NCBI RefSeq assembly: GCF_947172395.1
Contig: NC_069104.1
Span: 4,429,355-4,493,354 of the forward strand
Source of the DNA: Bicyclus anynana
Taxonomy: Eukaryota > Arthropoda > Insecta > Lepidoptera > Nymphalidae
DNA length: 64,000 nt
Direction of reading: 5' to 3'
The notes under the pieces were generated by a model, which searched no databases, was not told the DNA's origin, and saw nothing but the letters and a program-made list of their open reading frames with translations. Position numbers and translations under genes: made by a program. Shown piece by piece: positions 10,708-21,191 of this stretch; position 1 is the first letter of the stretch; every line of letters begins with the position of its first letter.

Positions 10708-11171
10708 ATTTATTCATTTATTTTGCTGAGAACATATACAATCTAATGTATTCAGCCATTTCTGGCATAAAACAATTTATATTACAAATACAATATTATT
10801 GACAAAATATAAAAAAATAAATTCAATAGCAAATGATTAAACAAAAATATAAAAATTAAATGAAAAGTTAAAAATTACAATCTGTGCAGGTACGAGTACT
10901 TATGTCAAATAATAATAATTAATAATATAAAAATAATCTTTACAATGTCATAGGATTAACTTAATTGATAAATATAAACAAAAAAAAATTGAATACTAAA
11001 AATGTCACAAAACATGATTTTTTATTTGCTTTTATAATTAAAAAAATCTCTAGTTGAATAAAATCCATAATTAATAAGCTCTTTTATAGAGCAATAATTT
11101 CATGTTTTCGGGCAATGAATTAAATATTTTAATACACAACAATGGCCACTTTTTAAGTATGTTGCAGTTCT
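10708..11171 (-). mobile_element. Retroposon inserted in SINE-A
   Basis: Flanked by direct repeats GGGAATC at 10701-10707 and 11172-11178, which are single-copy in intact SINE-A copies, so they are a 7-bp target duplication. On the minus strand it ends in an AAATAAATGAATAAAT simple tail, typical of LINE-mediated insertion. No frame is recognised inside, so it is either a 5'-truncated LINE end or a SINE. Confidence 0.7.
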
Positions 11172-11200
11172 GGGAATCGAACCCAGGACATCTGTCTTAT
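11172..11200 (-). mobile_element. SINE-A head remainder
   Basis: GGGAATCGAACCCAGGACAT is the B-box region of SINE-A in reverse, completing the copy interrupted at 10708. The A-box side is lost and joins Helitron-like head sequence. Confidence 0.75.
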
Positions 11201-11430
11201 ATTCTAATATTACAAAGAGCAAAAGTTTGTATTGAGAAATACGTCTTGATGGTCAATTAGAGAAGCTTTATCATTCCCATGCAGCTGCAGCGAATAAATA
11301 AAAAATAAATGTCCTAGTTAGATATGGTCTTAGTATACAAATACGGAATAAATTATACCTAATGTGTTGTAGTTGTCTAAAAGATAAATAATACAGCGTA
11401 ATGCGATTAAAAACCCATTTTATATTAATA

Positions 11431-11612
11431 CTAGCGGACGCCCGCGACGTCGTTCACGTGAAATCCTACCCCTACCTCTAACCTACCCTAACCCTAAGTA
11501 TCCTATAGCCGTCTCCTAGTTCACAGCTACCTCTCCACCGATTTTTAGTCAAATCGGTCCAGCTGTTCTTGAGTTATAAATATTGCAACTAACACGACTT
11601 TCTTTTATATAA
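11431..11612 (-). mobile_element. Helitron-like element, family Heli-2
   Basis: The plus strand begins CTAGCGGACGCCCGCGACGT and ends near AAAGAAAG-complement CTTTCTTTTATATAAGT. It is the same element type as 13131-13326. A CCTAACC/CCTACCC-rich patch lies at 11464-11500. Confidence 0.75.
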
Positions 11613-11614
11613 GT

Positions 11615-11817
11615 ACTAGCTGACGCCACGTGGTTTCACCCACGTGGTTCCTGTTTCCCTAAGAATACGAGGATAATATATAGCCTATAACCTTCCTCGA
11701 TAAATGGGCTATCTAACACTGAAAGTATTTTTCAAATCGGATAAGTAGTTCCTGAGATTAGCGCGTTCAACCAAACACACAAACAAAACTCTTCAGCTTT
11801 GTAATATTAGTATAGAT
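11615..11817 (-). mobile_element. Helitron-like element, family Heli-1, full length
   Basis: ACTAGCTGACGCCACGTGGT at the left and TAATATTAGTATAGA at the right give a complete Heli-1 in reverse. It is joined almost base to base with the Heli-2 element before it, a head-to-tail Helitron pair. Confidence 0.85.
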
Positions 11818-11882
11818 ATCATCATTATCAGCCGATGGACGACCACTGCTGGACATAGGCCTCATGCAAGGACCTCCAAGCA
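11818..11882 (-). mobile_element. RTE-type LINE 3' terminus
   Basis: About 65 bp: ATCATCATTATCAGCCGATGG and GGACATAGGCCTC. It starts right at the edge of the preceding Helitron. Confidence 0.7.
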
Positions 11883-12244
11883 AGTAATTTTTACTGGTAC
11901 AAAGTATTATGATGTGAGCCATATATTTCCTATTTCCAACTATAGAACTTATAATATAACATTACCATACTATTACGTAGAACTGAAGGTATAATTGTAA
12001 TGCGACACGACCAAATAAACCAAAAAAAACACAAGTAATATGATAACCGCGTACGTAGATGGTTATAAGTTGATAGACTTCCTACAACAGTTAATTTTCG
12101 TAGATATATCTTAATTACTCGCATACCGGCGATAACTTAATTTTCCATAGATAAAACAGAGGCTTTTTAAGTTTCGTATTAAAAAAACACATTTAACAGT
12201 CGCAGGCGTCCGCTAGTGTAACAATAAAAAAAATATTAATCACA

Positions 12245-12915
12245 TTACACATTATAAAGACGAAAGTTTGTGTATGTAAGTATGTTTGTTCAAGTACATA
12301 TGAAAGTTATATATGAGTCAAGTACCCTATTCGATCAATTTACGAAGCACAGTAGTCTTTGTGTCATTCAGTAAAAAAAGAGACCGAGGACCGAGAGAAG
12401 AAATCAACTTTAAGAATATGTACTAGAAAGAAGTTATCCGTATCATAAAATCAAATATCATGGAAGCTCTAAAATAATTACGGAACCTAACCTAACCGAC
12501 CACATCGCTTCAAAATTGATTTTTACCTTATATTTCTTCGAACAATGAAGGAGTAAAAACAATTGGCGAGTATTAAATAAACAGATGTTTGTCATTAAGT
12601 ATATCTGTGCCAGATGGAGTGAAACCTCTTTTGTTTTCGTTAACACGTGCGTTACCTGACTTACGGGAATAAAGGATAAATAAAGCAAATTACTTTAAAA
12701 AATAACTGGAAACTTAAAAGAAAACGCTATTGTTGGAAACACACGTGTTAGTATTTAGAATCCGTCTATTATAATATTTTTGGTCTAAATTACTCGTTAC
12801 TTTAAACACCTTTTATGGTAGAAACGAAAACTAAAAGAATTAGGTACTAATACAGCAAATTGTTTCAATAAATTACAAAGAAATCTTTAATATTGGAAGC
12901 ACACGTGTTTTACTG
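12245..12915. other. Stretch without recognised gene
   Basis: Begins with a weak Helitron-like head (TTATAAAGACGAAAGTTTGT). Otherwise AT-rich and unassigned. Confidence 0.4.
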
Positions 12916-12998
12916 AAAAAGTTGGAGGTGCATGCCCCGGACCAAACCTCCGAACCAAAGGGGAGAGGTCATATCCACTGGGCTATCACGTGTCTCAT
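12916..12998 (-). mobile_element. SINE-B head fragment
   Basis: The minus strand carries GTGATAGCCCAGTGGATATG and GCATGCACCTCCAACTTTTT. About 80 bp survive. Confidence 0.7.
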
Positions 12999-13130
12999 TG
13001 CATGTTAATTGGTAGTGTTTCTTTTTTCCAAGAAATTTTCAGCAATATTTTTCTAACCGTAGTTAGAAATTCGCCCATCATACCATATAAGGGGACCATT
13101 ACGATTTTAGTATTTGTCTATACCTAGATA

Positions 13131-13326
13131 TCTATATATATAAAAGAAAGTCGTGTTAGTTACTCCACTTATAACTCAAGAACGGCTGAACCGATTTAGC
13201 TGAAAATTGGCAGGGAGGTAGTTTAGAGCCAGGAGAAGGACATAGGATACTTTTTTTTTATACTTTTTTTACGGGTAGAAAGTTTACATCGAGTTTCACG
13301 CGGACGAAGTCGCGGGCGTCCGCTAG
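13131..13326 (+). mobile_element. Helitron-like element, family Heli-2, full length
   Basis: Inserted between A (13130) and T (13327), beginning TCTATATATATAAAAGAAAG and ending CGCGGGCGTCCGCTAG. The tail GCGGACGAAGTCGCGGGCGTC pairs imperfectly with itself as the Helitron 3' hairpin. About 196 bp, no coding capacity. Confidence 0.85.
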
Positions 13327-13587
13327 TTATACATAATTTACAGTGAGCTGTATGTACCATTTTATTGAACAATCTAAACTTGTTAAGCTAAAGATCATCG
13401 CGGCAAGCAGTCTAGCGAAGCGAGAAGGGATGGAATTCAAAGGAATTCCTAACTATTACTTAACTTGCGAGTAGGAACGTGGTGCCTCGACGTTCGATTG
13501 GCTAATCGGACCTTTCGAAGATTGCCGGATTTCGGCTCCAATTAATAGCTCAAAGATAATGTGTTACATGAGCATTATTGTGAGAGA

Positions 13588-13976
13588 ACAGCCTCATTGG
13601 CACCGTGGTTAGCTGGTTCAGCTACGGAAAATGAGGTCCAGGGTTCGAATCCCGGGTCAGGCCAACAAAAACAAAATAGGTTATTGGGATTTTTCTTACA
13701 AGGAAAATCTTAATAGCAGCCTGGAGTTGAGAAGTTGGCGGTGTTAGTACACCCCCGTGCCTCGGAGAGCACGTAAAGCCGTCGGCCCTGTGCCTGATCT
13801 CTCACCGGTCGTGTCGGTCTCCCGTCCCATCGGACTATGAGAATGAGGGAAGAGAGAGTGCACCTGTGCTTGCGCATACACTTGTGCACTATAATATCTC
13901 CTGCGTACATGGTTAATCTCACCATGAGATTAGCCGCTGTGACCGAAAAGTCGGTCGGGAGCATATTATTTTTATT
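13588..13976 (+). mobile_element. tRNA-derived SINE, family SINE-F, with 14-bp target duplication
   Basis: The tRNA-like head GGCACCGTGGTTAGC (A-box-like) and GGTTCGAATCCC (B box) is followed by a 300-bp body containing GAGAATGAGGGAAGAGAGAG and a (TTA)n-type end. The identical 14-mer ATTATTGTGAGAGA flanks it at 13574-13587 and 13977-13990, a clean target-site duplication. Not a tRNA gene. Confidence 0.9.
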
Positions 13977-13998
13977 ATTATTGTGAGAGATACGTATT

Positions 13999-14140
13999 TC
14001 ATCATCATTATTATCAGCCGAATACGTCCACTGCTGGACATACGCCTCTTGTATAGACTTCCAAACACCAGAATTTTGGGCCCTCATCTGCTGCCTGATC
14101 CCTGCAATCTGACTGATGTCCTAGGGCCATCTAGGGGGGA
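13999..14140 (-). mobile_element. RTE-type LINE 3' end
   Basis: On the minus strand the reading ...VWKSIQEAYVQQWTYS is visible before the (ATG/ATA)n tail. Upstream is decayed. Confidence 0.75.
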
Positions 14141-14207
14141 TCGAACAGTAACCCCTTAAAAAAAGTGTGTCAGCTCCGACACACGAATGGCGTTTACTCT
14201 TTCGGAG

Positions 14208-14381
14208 GGCCTAGTGGCAGTTTGATACTGTTACTGTCACGTAACGTAAACGCGAATTTCTAAGGAATTGAAACAGCGCCATCTAGTGGCACTACTGCAC
14301 AATTGTTTCAATTCCATATAAATTTGCGTTTACGTCAACGTGATAGTAACAGTATGAAAATATTGAAAACTCCCACTAGGC
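14208..14381. mobile_element. Near-palindromic MITE
   Basis: TIRs begin GCCTAGTGG (14209) and end CCACTAGGC (14381). The arms stay complementary through ATACTGTTACTGTCACG and CGTGATAGTAACAGTAT and AAACGCGAATT/AATTTGCGTTT. The centre (GCCATCTAGTGGCA) is also palindromic. About 174 bp. Confidence 0.8.
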
Positions 14382-14622
14382 ACACTGTATGAAAACATTG
14401 AAAACTTACACTTGTATATTGCCCCGCAGCATGCGTATGTGCGGCTTAATACCTACGTCTGGAAAGTGAAAGGTGCGCAACCGAGGAGCAGGCGTACGCG
14501 CACGGTGAAAGGTGCGCAGAATAGGTTGCGCACAAAAAAAGTAACGCTGTCATTTGTTTATCAAATTTTACTGCCCATATTTTTTTTATACCGGGGGCCA
14601 TATATGAAAAATCGATTCTTAA

Positions 14623-14752
14623 CACGTTCACTGCGGTACTCTGGTGCGTTACGAGGTTTTTTGACCTCGTACTAAAACTTTACGTGGTGTGGTCCGTCGA
14701 CCTCGTATACTAGACTTGCGAGGTCAATTGACCTCGTACCGCAGCGAAAGTG
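14623..14752. mobile_element. piggyBac-type MITE (TTAA target duplication)
   Basis: TTAA stands at 14619-14622 and 14753-14756. Between them, 17-bp TIRs CACGTTCACTGCGGTAC and GTACCGCAGCGAAAGTG pair with two mismatches. Two internal GAGGT...GACCTC palindromes occupy the centre. TTAA duplication plus TIR is the hallmark of the piggyBac superfamily; the assignment rests on that, not on a transposase. Confidence 0.8.
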
Positions 14753-14759
14753 TTAAGGA

Positions 14760-15281
14760 GTAAACAGATGCTGGTGAATTTGTGTGCAATGTAACGGCAA
14801 AGTTAATTCCTCTATGACTGATATAAATGAAATCACAAAATAATGCGAAAGTTAATGTTTATTTCATACATTTTCACACCTTCACTGCTGAATCAATTCG
14901 GTAACTAAGATCAATGAATTAATGCGATCTGCTTTCTTTTGCACAGATATAAAACTAACGGATGCCCGTGGTGACTGAGTGAATTTCTGTTTTTATACAA
15001 ATCCCTCGGGTACCATGGATTTCTCTGGTCGAACGCTCCTTCATCTTCATCAATCATGGCCGACATCATTATTAATTAAAAATTAAATAATACGCATCAA
15101 CTTTGTTAGTTCCGGAACTATCGATGTACCTATCTAGCACTTTTATTCGAAGAGTCATGAACTCATGAGTCAAGATCCAAATGCTAACGGAAATTGACTA
15201 GACAATCAGTTTAATATCAAAGCTTTGAATCACAAAAGCAAATAGGTAAGTTACTTACGCAATAATTTGAAATTTTATTGT
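14760..15281. other. Mostly unassigned, with a decayed Helitron piece
   Basis: 14951-15030 holds AACGGATGCCCGTGGTGACT, a worn minus-strand Heli-2 tail. The rest is not recognised. Confidence 0.4.
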
Positions 15282-15289
15282 GTTTTTTC

Positions 15290-15644
15290 CACAGATTAAT
15301 CAATAATATACAGATGGAGCGTACGTAACACGACGGTGTCGTACCCGCTCCAAATACTAAATTCAAAAAGTAATACATTTTGAGAATTCTTGCAACATGG
15401 CGTCTAGTGTTTTTAAATATTATAAAAACGGTTCACAAAAACTAAATGCGAGTATTTTTTTTTGGTAATTGATTATTATATTAATTTACGTAATTGTTGT
15501 TAGTGTTAAAATTTTAAATACAAATAATTATGTAAAAAGTTCGTGTATGCGATTGTCAAGGGGGCGCGTGTCGTTTGTTTTTTTTTTAAAGGGTTTTCCG
15601 GCTTTAGTATGTTGCTTGTAAAGACTGACTCTGGTTACTCTATG
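15290..15644 (+). mobile_element. hAT-like MITE, copy 1
   Basis: Starts CACAGATTAATC and ends ACTCTATG. The flanks GTTTTTTC (15282-15289) and GTTTATTC (15645-15652) match at 7 of 8 bases. It is homologous over its length to 33793-34188, sharing ACACGACGGTGTCGTACC and TTTTTAAATATT. An 8-bp duplication suggests the hAT superfamily. Non-coding. Confidence 0.75.
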
Positions 15645-15657
15645 GTTTATTCATATA

Positions 15658-15715
15658 CTTCTTCTTTATGAACCGGTGGTAGATTCATTACCGAGCCTAC
15701 TTGGCTTTTAATTTA
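15658..15715 (+). repeat. LINE 3'-UTR scrap
   Basis: GAACCGGTGGTAGATTCATT and GAGCCTACTTGG match 19305-19527. Confidence 0.5.
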
Positions 15716-15859
15716 GTTCTTACTATTATTATAACGGCTCACTACGAGTAGGTACAATGCAAGACCTCTCTCCTTATCGGAGAGGAGACATAGAGCGTAG
15801 ACCCACAACACTTCTCTGATGCAGTTTGGCGAGTTTAGGGTGCAATGTTTAACGATCAT

Positions 15860-16157
15860 TCATCATCAACAACTCAAATTCAGCTCAATGTTGAGCACGA
15901 ATCTCCTCTCAGAATGAGAGGGGTTAGGCATTAGTCCACCACGCTAGCCGTGGCAGACTTCACACACGTAGAGAATTAAGAAAATTATCAGGTATGCAGG
16001 TTTCACGACGTTTTAGTTTACCGATTGAGATACGTGATATTTAATTTCTTAAAATGCACATAGCTGAAAAGTTAGAGGTGCATGCTCCGGATCGGATTCA
16101 AACCTACGCCCTCCGAATTTAAGGCAGAGGTCATACCCACTGGGCTATCACGTCTCT
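15860..16157 (-). mobile_element. tRNA-derived SINE, family SINE-B
   Basis: A whole but diverged copy. The minus strand starts GTGATAGCCCAGTGGGTATG and ends near TTGTTGATGATG. The B box is altered and the middle has small deletions. Confidence 0.85.
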
Positions 16158-16680
16158 TTAAGGACCACTATCAGATGTTAATGACAAAGAACGGCATGCA
16201 TGCTTTCCAAAGCACTGTACCAAATTCTAAAATACAGGCGAATAATTTTTTACTTAGAACGTCTCAGAAGAAAGAAAACTCAATAATTCTTAGTTCCACG
16301 CTGGACTCAAACCTAGAACCCCGTTATCCAAAGCCCATGACAGTTTAGAGTCTGAGCAGGTACTAGGCAATCATAAAAGCAAAGCATGATTTTCTCCAAT
16401 TTCAAGTTGGTACACAGATAACAGTAAATATGCAAATGATGAGCAGTTAGAATTCCAGCAGTTAGCATGTGCAGCTCACGACTCACGACCTCGCGAATTA
16501 TAACTCATTGACTCATACGGTGTCATGGGAAATGACTCATATACGTGCAATTTGATTTTCGAAAACTGATTTACCGATATCCCGCTGTGTCGGACATTCC
16601 TTACTTGTAAAAATTGCTTCCCATATTGTCTCGTGACCCTATTGATCTAGGAACCTAAGTATTCTTTAGAAAATCTTTTA

Positions 16681-16760
16681 TTTTATCTATATGTTACAGC
16701 CAAAGAGATCCGGCAATTTTGAATTTATCTATATGTCAATGAGATCCGGCAATTTTCAAG
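16681..16760 (+). repeat. Two-unit tandem repeat, ~44 bp
   Basis: TTTATCTATATGT...GAGATCCGGCAATTTT occurs twice in direct succession. Confidence 0.7.
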
Positions 16761-16783
16761 AGGATTTTCTGTCGAACCTTAAA

Positions 16784-17056
16784 ATTTACGGACGGAGGTC
16801 CTGGGTTCGATCCCCAGCTGGGCTGATTGAGGTTTTCTTAATTGGTTCAGGTCTGGTTGGTGGGAGGCTTTGGTCGTGGCTGGTTACCACCCTAACGACA
16901 AAGACGTACCGCCAAGCGATTTAGCGTTCCGGTACGATGTCGTGTAGAAACCGAAAAGGGTGTGGATTTTGATCTCCTCCTAACAAGTTAGCCTGCTTCC
17001 ATCTTAGATTGCATCATCACTTACCATCAGGTGAGATTGTAATCAAGGTCTAACAT
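16784..17056 (+). mobile_element. SINE-A lacking its A box, split by a MITE
   Basis: B box GGTTCGATCCC and the whole body to GTCTAACAT are present. The first 30 or so bases of the tRNA-like head are missing. The 3' end (CTAACATGTAAAGAATA then A run) resumes at 17370-17395 beyond an inserted MITE. Confidence 0.85.
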
Positions 17057-17368
17057 CTCAGACCAATTATAGAAGGACCTATATCGCACTTATAGTCACG
17101 AACAAAATTGTCTGTCATTTTCTGAGGAAAATGAGCTTAGATTTGGTATATATCTTATACTAAATTAGAAGTTTTTGCCCATTTTTTACACCATTCAACT
17201 AAACAGAAAGGTGTTTTTACAGAGCTCTTTAACCGACAAACACGATTACAACTATAAAACATCGATACTATAGAGACAATTTTTATAATCGCATTAGATC
17301 GGTGACCATATACTTTGACAGAAAAGTAACATCTAGCAAGGCAGGTCCTATACAATAATTAGTCTGAG
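17057..17368. mobile_element. MITE inserted in SINE-A
   Basis: The ends CTCAGACCAATTAT...AGGACCT and AGGTCCT...ATAATTAGTCTGAG are inverted repeats of ~24 bp. CTAACAT flanks it on both sides (17050-17056, 17370-17376), so a 7-8 bp target duplication was made from SINE sequence. No coding frame. Confidence 0.8.
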
Positions 17369-17848
17369 GCTAACATGTAAAGAATAAAAAAAAAAATTCT
17401 TGTATTGGTTTTTTCCCGAAGAATAGCAAATAAAAACAAATATTCCCATTTCCCAATTCATAATGAACTTCCCTAAAGTAACGCTTACTTACATTCAATA
17501 CAAATGACATTATTATTCAGAAAATACCTCAATTTTGTAGACGAAGAGCTAGTAAATTATTAAAAAGTAGTTTCTTGACTGTTTCTCGGTACAAGAATCA
17601 ACATTCCGAACGAATAAAGTAATTAGTTAAAGAGGTTTATACATGACGATTTCAACGCAGCTTGCATCGGCCTTCTTGCATAAAGAATATTATTATTTTT
17701 AATTCGATTTTGATTTTATGGCCCAAGCGTTTAGACAGCCAGATGGGTCACCTGTCTTGTTATGTAACTTTTATATTACAAGTTTAGAACTTGGCTGCAA
17801 TCTCACCTGTAACGTAAGTGAAGATGCCAGATGGAATTTATGGTCTAA

Positions 17849-18597
17849 GAGCCGGTATTAGAAATATATACCCTCATCTGTTATTTATTAGTGACTAGCA
17901 GACGCCACGCAGTTTCACCCGCGTAGTTCCCGTTCCTGTAAGAGTATAAGGATAAAATATAGCTTATAACAACCGGGAATAGAGTAGCTTCCTAACAGTG
18001 AAAGAATTTTTCTAATCGGATCAGTAGTTTTCAATGCCAACAAACAAACAATCAAATCTTTCCTATTTACAATATTGGTATGGAAAAGAAATAAATGATA
18101 GATAATATTCCCTGTGATGCATTGCAAATAGGTTACCTAGATAAATTGCGGCCAGGCACATTTATCATACAATATCTAGAAAACCAAGAACAAAGATCAA
18201 AAGCAACTTGATACAGTTAAATTAAGCATATAAGCTTTCATTTGACATATAAGATTAGATATAGAGATAAATAACTGATGAGGGAGTTTAAATAAAATTT
18301 AGTCAAACTGTTTAAGTATGGCAACCCTACAATAGCACTGTGAAAGCAGGCAACTTTTACATTTTCAATTCTGTTGGGTAAATTATTTTAACTAGTGTTA
18401 GATTTTTTTTTATTTACCTATGAGGAAAGTAGATTAAACAAATTAAATAAAAGTTTAATCATTTAATATTATCCGGCCGAAATTTAACTAGGCAATAAGT
18501 ACTTGCAATGTGTCAATGTAAATATTTTCTATCATTTATTTGCTATCCCTATTAAACATCAGATGAGGGTGTATATTTCTTATGCCGGCTCCTGTAC
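17849..18597. mobile_element. Foldback element, left arm split by a Helitron
   Basis: AGCCGGTATTAGAAATATAT at the left pairs with ATATTTCTTATGCCGGCT at the right. The pairing continues on the other side of a Helitron, with AAATAAATGATAGATAATAT (18090s) against TATTTTCTATCATTTATTTG (18523-18542) and TTGCAAATAGGTTACCTAG against CTAGGCAATAAGTACTTGCAA. The arms total ~110 bp around a ~310-bp loop. Confidence 0.65.
17895..18082 (-). mobile_element. Helitron-like element, family Heli-1
   Basis: Begins CTAGCAGACGCCACGCAGTT on the plus strand and ends TTTACAATATTGGTATGGA, a diverged reverse copy nested in the left arm of the foldback element. Confidence 0.75.
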
Positions 18598-18999
18598 TAG
18601 TAGTATGGCGGTTTAATGGATTTAATTACTTAATCCATATTCCTCTAGTTAGCTGGTTAGCTTCCACATTCCGGAGTTACGCGAAGAGTTACAACTCTAT
18701 TAGAGCTGTATAACGGCAATAGCGGATTGTGAGTTCTATAAAAGTGTCTATAGACTATTTATTGAAGACATCCACTCAAAGTATTGGCGTGAGAAGTAAG
18801 AGTCATTTCAATGTGATATTTATTGCGTCAAAAACATGCTTATAATGTAAGCAATTTGCGTGTGAAAAGTACTTGTAAGTACAAAAAAATACAAAACGTG
18901 TAAACGAACGTCAAGAAGTGATCCTAATTTTGTTTTTTTTTAATAGTTAGTAATAATTTACGGTCCTAGCAGATAGACCATCTGATTTTCAATGGAATT

Positions 19000-19177
19000 T
19001 GACGGCCTCGGTAGCGCAGTAGTAAGCGCGATGGATTTACAAGACAGAGGTACTGGGTTCGATCCCCGACTGGTCCGATTGAGGTTATCTTAATTGATCC
19101 AGGTCTGGCTGGTGAGAGGCTTCGGCCGTGGCTAGCCCACCCTACCGACAATGACGTACCGCCAAACGATTTAGCGT
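19000..19177 (+). mobile_element. SINE-A, 5' half
   Basis: tRNA-like head GGTAGCGCAGTAGTAAGCGC, B box GGTTCGATCCC and body to CCAAACGATTTAGCGTA. The 3' half is absent; a reversed head follows. Confidence 0.85.
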
Positions 19178-19189
19178 ATTGTATTTTTA

Positions 19190-19255
19190 GCGATCGAACC
19201 CAGGACCTTCGTCTTGTAAATCCACCGCGTATACTGCGCCACGGAGGCCGTCAAA
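19190..19255 (-). mobile_element. SINE-A head, inverted relative to its neighbour
   Basis: GATCGAACCCAGGACCTTCG and CTGCGCCACGGAGGCCGTC are the reverse of the SINE-A head. With 19000-19177 it makes a head-out inverted dimer. Confidence 0.85.
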
Positions 19256-19304
19256 CTTACACTATCTAAAAGAAAGCACATCCTTTAAAGCTGATCACAA
19301 TGCT

Positions 19305-19527
19305 ACTTGAAGGCAGAAATAGCCAAGTCGGTAAAGCTCTGTCACAAAAAGCTGTTAAAAGAGAGCAACTGTTGAGTTTCTTGCCGGTTTCTTCTCAGCA
19401 GAATCTGCCTTCCGAACCGGTGGTAGAATCTCTACAAATAGTTAACTGACGTATCAAAAGTGCTTGTATACTGAGCCTACTTGAAATAAATGAATTTTTG
19501 ATTTTTTTTTTGATTTTTTTTTAAAAA
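19305..19527 (+). mobile_element. LINE 3' end (3'-UTR)
   Basis: TTGCCGGTTTCTTCTCAGCA, CCGAACCGGTGGTAGAATC, AAAGTGCTTGTA and GAGCCTACTTGAAATAAATG followed by a (T)nGA simple tail. It recurs in pieces at 561, 15658 and 38770. The 3' AATAAA and simple-repeat tail fit a non-LTR retrotransposon; the clade is not decided. Confidence 0.65.
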
Positions 19528-19756
19528 GCTAGTTTTAGTTAGTTATTTGTTATCGTTATTCAGTAAGTAAGTGTGCTAGTCGGAACGCCGTCGTGTCTGC
19601 GCCGGTAGATAGTTCCCGTAGATCTTTCGACCTTTATTAGTACGGGTACTGTTCGTTACGAAATGCACTCCGAAATTCTTGACTGAAGTACTTCTAACGT
19701 TAACTAAGTAAGATCACGTTAAACATAATATCTATACTAGTATTGAGCTAAAGTTT

Positions 19757-19870
19757 GTGAAGTCTGCCAATTTGCATTGGGCCAGCGTGGTGGACAATTG
19801 GCCTAAGCCCTGTCATTCTGTAAAGAGACTCGAGCCCGGCAGTGAGTTGTATATGGATTGTTAATGAATG
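19757..19870 (+). mobile_element. SINE-B, 3' part
   Basis: GTGAAGTCTGCCAATTTGCA, GGGCCAGCGTGGTGGA and CTCGAGCCCGGCAGTGAG. The tRNA head is lost; a Helitron-like head (TATACTAGTATTGAGCTAAA) precedes it. Confidence 0.75.
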
Positions 19871-20096
19871 ATAGTTTGTGAGTTTATGAGACCTTAGGGA
19901 GTAATGCCTGTATCTACTGAACTGATTTTGAAAGTTACTTTTAACCGACTTCTTAAAAAGAAGGAGGTTCTCAATTCAAAAGGATTAACTTGTATTGATG
20001 AGAACTTTCCACCTAGAAGGGTTTTAACTGACATTAGGGGTCTGGTGACGACAGTTAGGGGTTTTCAGTAGTTACCTTGTAATTCGACTTTATATT

Positions 20097-20295
20097 ACTA
20101 GTAGATGCAGCGCGGTTTCACCCGCGTGGTTTCCGTTCCTGTAGGATAACAGAAATATAAAATATAGCCTATAGCCTTCCTCGATAAATAGGCTATCTAA
20201 CACTGAAATATTTTTTTAAATCGGACCAGTAGTTCCTGAGATTAGCGCGTTCAATCAACAAATAAACTCTTCAGCTTTATAATATTAGTATAGAT
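20097..20295 (-). mobile_element. Helitron-like element, family Heli-1, full length
   Basis: Left end ACTAGTAGATGCAGCGCGGT, right end TAATATTAGTATAGA. The body matches 11615-11817 well. Confidence 0.85.
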
Positions 20296-20893
20296 TATGT
20301 TTTACCTGCTGATCAGTTTGAACATACGAGTCCACAGACTAGATATTATAGATAACATCTTTTTCTCTCCAAGATCTACTAATCTAAAAAAAAAATTAAA
20401 TTAATAAAACTTGAAACAAGAAAGACACATAAGGAAGTGGCGGAAAGCTAAATTGCTGTCCACAGTATCGACCTGAATAAATAAAACAATAAAGGAAGTA
20501 AAGCGAACAGTTTTGATGGTGAATGTACTCTCACACCCGCATGATACAGTACCAACTCGATAGCAGCCAGGTGGGTATCGAAAGTGTGTCTTTAGCATAC
20601 ATTTGATAAATTTAGCATAAATTATGTGCGTATATAACGAATTTATAAGCGTGATGTCATCCGAACATCAGAAAATACCGTAAACTAAGTTTTATGGGCT
20701 TGTACTGGCTAATTTTTGTTGATTGACACTGCTCAGCTGTATCATTAGGCTGTTTTAGCGGCCCACTAAAGAACTAGGCCTTCCATAGGAGAGGGGATAT
20801 AGAGCTTCTGTCAGTCTGTCTATGGCACCATAGATTCCGAACGGATGGAGTGATTTAAATTTAGTTTTTTTTTATGAAAGGTGATATACGTGT

Positions 20894-21156
20894 GACGACC
20901 TCCGTGGCGCAGTGGTATGCGCGGTGGATTTACAAGACGGAGGTCCTGGGTTCAATCCCCGGTTGGGCCGATTCAGGTTTTCTTAATTGGTCCAGGTCTG
21001 GCTGGAAGCTTCGGCCGTGGCTAGTTACCACCCTACCGACAAAAGACGTACCGCCAAGTGATTTAGCGTTAGCCCGCTTCCATCTTAGACTGAATCATCA
21101 CTTACCATCAGGTAAGATTGTAGTCAAGGGATAACTTGTAGAGAATAAAAAAAAAA
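20894..21156 (+). mobile_element. tRNA-derived SINE, family SINE-A (internally deleted)
   Basis: Clean head TGGCGCAGTGGTATGCGCGG, B box GGTTCAATCCC, a deletion after GATTTAGCGTT, then the 3' end GTAGTCAAGGGATAACTTGT and poly(A). Confidence 0.9.
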
Positions 21157-21191
21157 TACGTGCAAATGTTTTTGGATATGTTTGATGAAAA

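Noticed and set aside
13593..13668. Candidate tRNA gene with a good B box
   Set aside because: It is the head of a ~390-bp SINE flanked by an exact 14-bp target duplication.
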